Below are positions 40,982-42,870 of a stretch of DNA of 42,870 nucleotides, one piece after another; position 1 is the stretch's first letter, and each line of letters opens with the position of its first letter. Source of the DNA: an uncultured Clostridia bacterium (GTDB lineage: Bacteria; Bacillota; Clostridia; Christensenellales; Borkfalkiaceae); assembly GCA_944342055.1 (NCBI GenBank), contig CALVME010000060.1:1-42870 (forward strand), given 5' to 3'. The position numbers were made by a program, and so were the translations under genes. Below the pieces are notes generated by a model. That model saw only the letters and a list, made by a program, of their open reading frames with translations, searched no databases and had not been told where the DNA came from.

Positions 40982-42857
40982 ATATTATCCTCTGCTCGTC
41001 GTCGGCGGCATCGTCGGCGTCGTCTCCCTGATCTTCATTCTCGCGTATGCGACGATGAAAAACAAGAAGGAGGCGATCGGCTTCGACCGCAACATGAAAG
41101 ACGGAGAGATCATCCGCCGCCTGCTCGTCTACGCGAAGCCGTACCGGAAAAACTTCGTCTTCGTCGGCTTCTGCATGCTCTTTTCCATCGCTTACGACAT
41201 CCTTTCGCCGTGGATCGTCGGGCAGGTCGAGGGCATGATCAAGGCGCCCTTCGAACTGAAGTCGCTCTTTCTGTACGTCGGATTTTACGCTTCCCTTCTG
41301 ATCGTCTCTCTCGTCAGCACCTATGTGCAGGCGATCGTCCTGCAAAAGACGGGACAAAAGATCCTCTCCGCGCTCAGGGAAGACCTGTTTACGCACATTG
41401 AGAGCCTTTCGCACGAACAGCTCAACCTGATCCCCGTCGGCAAACTCGTCACGAGGGTCACCAACGATACCAACGCGATCTCGATGATGTTCACCAACAT
41501 TCTGGTCAACCTCATCAAGAACTGCTTCATCGTGATCGGCGTGCTCGTCGCGATGCTCTGTCTCAACTACGAGCTCACGCTGATGGTGCTCTGTTTCGTG
41601 CCCTTCATCGTGCTCTTTACGCTCATTTTCCGCAAATTTTCGAGGAAGGCGTACCGCAAGGTCAAGGACGGCACGACGGACATCAACACCTTTCTCTCGG
41701 AAAATCTGTCGGGCATGAAGATCACGCAGATCTTCAACCGCGAGCAGAAGAAGATGGCGGAATTTTCCAAGAAAAACAAATTCCTCGCCAAGGCGAAGCA
41801 AAATCAGATCTTCGTGTTCAGCATTTTCCGCCCGCTCGTGTACATGCTCTACATTTCCTCCGTGCTCTGTCTGCTGTATCTGGGCGGCAAGGGGTACATC
41901 GACAACGTCTCCTTCCTCGGGCAGACGCTGACGAGCGAGGTGATCGTCTCGTTCTATATGTACATCTCGAAGTTCTTTAATCCCATTCAGAGCCTCGCGG
42001 AGCAGTTCAACTGGCTGCAATCCGCGTTCGCTTCCGCCGAGAAGATCTTTACGATCTTCGATCTCGAGCCCGAGATCAGGGACGATCCCGACGCGGTCGA
42101 AGTCGAGAAGATCGAGGGCAACATCGAATTCAAAGACGTCTGGTTTGCCTACGTCCCCGGCGAGTGGGTGCTCAAAGGGGTGTCCTTCCGCGTGAAGGCG
42201 AACGACACCGTCGCCTTTGTCGGTGCGACGGGCTCGGGGAAATCCACCATTCTTTCTCTCATCTGCCGCAACTACGACATTCAGAAGGGACAGATCCTCA
42301 TCGACGGCAGGGACATCCGCAAGATCAAGATCTCTTCTCTCCGCAGGCATTTCGGACAGATGCTGCAAGACGTGTTCCTGTTCTCCGGCACCATCCGAAG
42401 CAACATCGTCCTCTATGAGGACATTCCCGACGAGGAGATCATGCGTGTGTGCAAGTACGTCAACGCCGACTCCTTCATCAACAAGCTCGACTACGGGTTG
42501 GACGAAGCCGTGCGCGAGCGAGGCAACAACTTCTCCGCGGGACAGCGTCAGCTCCTCTCGTTCGCGCGGACGATCGTGCATCGTCCCGACGTCATGATTC
42601 TCGACGAGGCGACGGCGAACATTGACACCGAGACGGAGGTGCTTATTCAGGATTCCCTCGAAAAGATGATGAAGATCGGCACCATGCTCATCGTGGCGCA
42701 CCGCCTCTCCACCATTCAGCACGCGGACAACATCATCGTATTATCGCACGGCGAGATCGTGGAACAGGGTACGCATCAGGAACTTCTGGCACAGCGCGGG
42801 CGGTATTATCGCCTCTATACGCTGCAATATCACAAAGAAACCATCAAGAGCGCTTAA
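40974..42857 (+). CDS. ABC exporter half-transporter with canonical catalytic site
   Basis: A 627-residue partner of the preceding gene. It has an extra N-terminal hydrophobic segment (residues 6-27) before the usual six spans. The ATPase domain has Walker A G417-A-T-G-S-G-K423-S-T, signature F520-S-A-G-Q-R-Q, Walker B MILD544 followed by the catalytic E545 (DEATANID) and switch His (VAHRLST). The intact Glu here, with Asp in the partner, means one active and one weak ATP site. The signature is SAGQ and not SGGQ. It overlaps the first gene by eight bases, with GAGGGGAGGGG upstream, so the two are made together. The stop is at 42855-42857, 13 bases before the window ends. Confidence 0.92.
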   Translation: MREYYPLLVVGGIVGVVSLIFILAYATMKNKKEAIGFDRNMKDGEIIRRLLVYAKPYRKNFVFVGFCMLFSIAYDILSPWIVGQVEGMIKAPFELKSLFLYVGFYASLLIVSLVSTYVQAIVLQKTGQKILSALREDLFTHIESLSHEQLNLIPVGKLVTRVTNDTNAISMMFTNILVNLIKNCFIVIGVLVAMLCLNYELTLMVLCFVPFIVLFTLIFRKFSRKAYRKVKDGTTDINTFLSENLSGMKITQIFNREQKKMAEFSKKNKFLAKAKQNQIFVFSIFRPLVYMLYISSVLCLLYLGGKGYIDNVSFLGQTLTSEVIVSFYMYISKFFNPIQSLAEQFNWLQSAFASAEKIFTIFDLEPEIRDDPDAVEVEKIEGNIEFKDVWFAYVPGEWVLKGVSFRVKANDTVAFVGATGSGKSTILSLICRNYDIQKGQILIDGRDIRKIKISSLRRHFGQMLQDVFLFSGTIRSNIVLYEDIPDEEIMRVCKYVNADSFINKLDYGLDEAVRERGNNFSAGQRQLLSFARTIVHRPDVMILDEATANIDTETEVLIQDSLEKMMKIGTMLIVAHRLSTIQHADNIIVLSHGEIVEQGTHQELLAQRGRYYRLYTLQYHKETIKSA

Positions 42858-42870
42858 GTGTGCGAAAGGG

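Noticed and set aside
1..42870. CRISPR arrays, tRNA or rRNA genes, insertion sequences, attachment sites, phage genes
   Set aside because: No regularly spaced direct repeats, cloverleaf-like sequence, transposase motif or terminal inverted repeat was seen on reading both strands; a short tRNA-like or sRNA feature could still be missed without a covariance search.

Overview
The window reads as a chromosomal segment of a Gram-positive-type bacterium, most likely an uncultured gut Clostridia member of the Bacillota. The reasons are: a YhaO/YhaN-type nuclease pair followed by a VanZ-like protein, many textbook sigma-A promoters (TTGACA, 17 bp, TATAAT), strong AGGAG-type ribosome binding sites, densely packed genes joined by ATGA overlaps, and a surface-polysaccharide locus with membrane-anchored beta-helix proteins. 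Base composition is clearly above 50% G+C by eye. The taxon is inference; there is no rRNA or other marker gene here. I saw no tRNA, rRNA, CRISPR array, insertion sequence or prophage gene. No gap between genes exceeds about 300 bases.

Layout. (1) 1-548, minus: the 5' part of a GNAT-like protein, divergent from pnuC (752-1450). (2) 1546-5958: a small unknown protein, a YhaO/SbcD-like nuclease, a YhaN/SbcC-like ATPase and a VanZ-like membrane protein, ending at a terminator. (3) 6130-19615, from a perfect promoter: two GT87-like membrane glycosyltransferases, RfbH (PLP/[2Fe-2S] 3-dehydrase), a GtrA-like flippase, a ThDP enzyme, an HpcH/HpaI-like aldolase, an NAD(P) sugar reductase/epimerase, a GtrB-like polyprenyl-phosphate glycosyltransferase, a membrane-anchored beta-helix protein and a third GT87. 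(4) 19685-26726, from another perfect promoter: a second beta-helix protein, a second ThDP enzyme, a fourth GT87 and two tandem GT2 enzymes, ending at a strong terminator. (5) 26852-37929: a Wzx/Wzy-type polysaccharide locus with a polymerase, GT26, two GT4, two GT2, a Wzx flippase, a further glycosyltransferase and an 874-residue polymerase-flippase (Wzy-Wzx) fusion, ending at a bidirectional terminator. (6) 38091-39008, minus: an AEC-family transporter, divergent from a heterodimeric ABC exporter pair (39188-42857).

How the genes may work together. RfbH, an acetolactate-synthase-like ThDP enzyme and an SDR reductase are the enzyme types used for CDP-linked branched 3,6-dideoxyhexoses such as yersiniose. 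In this window they are packed with a GtrA/GtrB pair and four GT87 (GT-C) enzymes, the parts of a lipid-phosphate-sugar route that decorates glycans outside the membrane. My main hypothesis is that blocks 3 and 4 make an unusual, possibly branched, deoxy sugar and attach it at the cell surface, either to the Wzx/Wzy polymer of block 5 or to the beta-helix proteins encoded among the enzymes. Early steps (cytidylyltransferase, CDP-glucose 4,6-dehydratase), the E3 reductase partner of RfbH and an initiating phosphoglycosyltransferase are not in the window.
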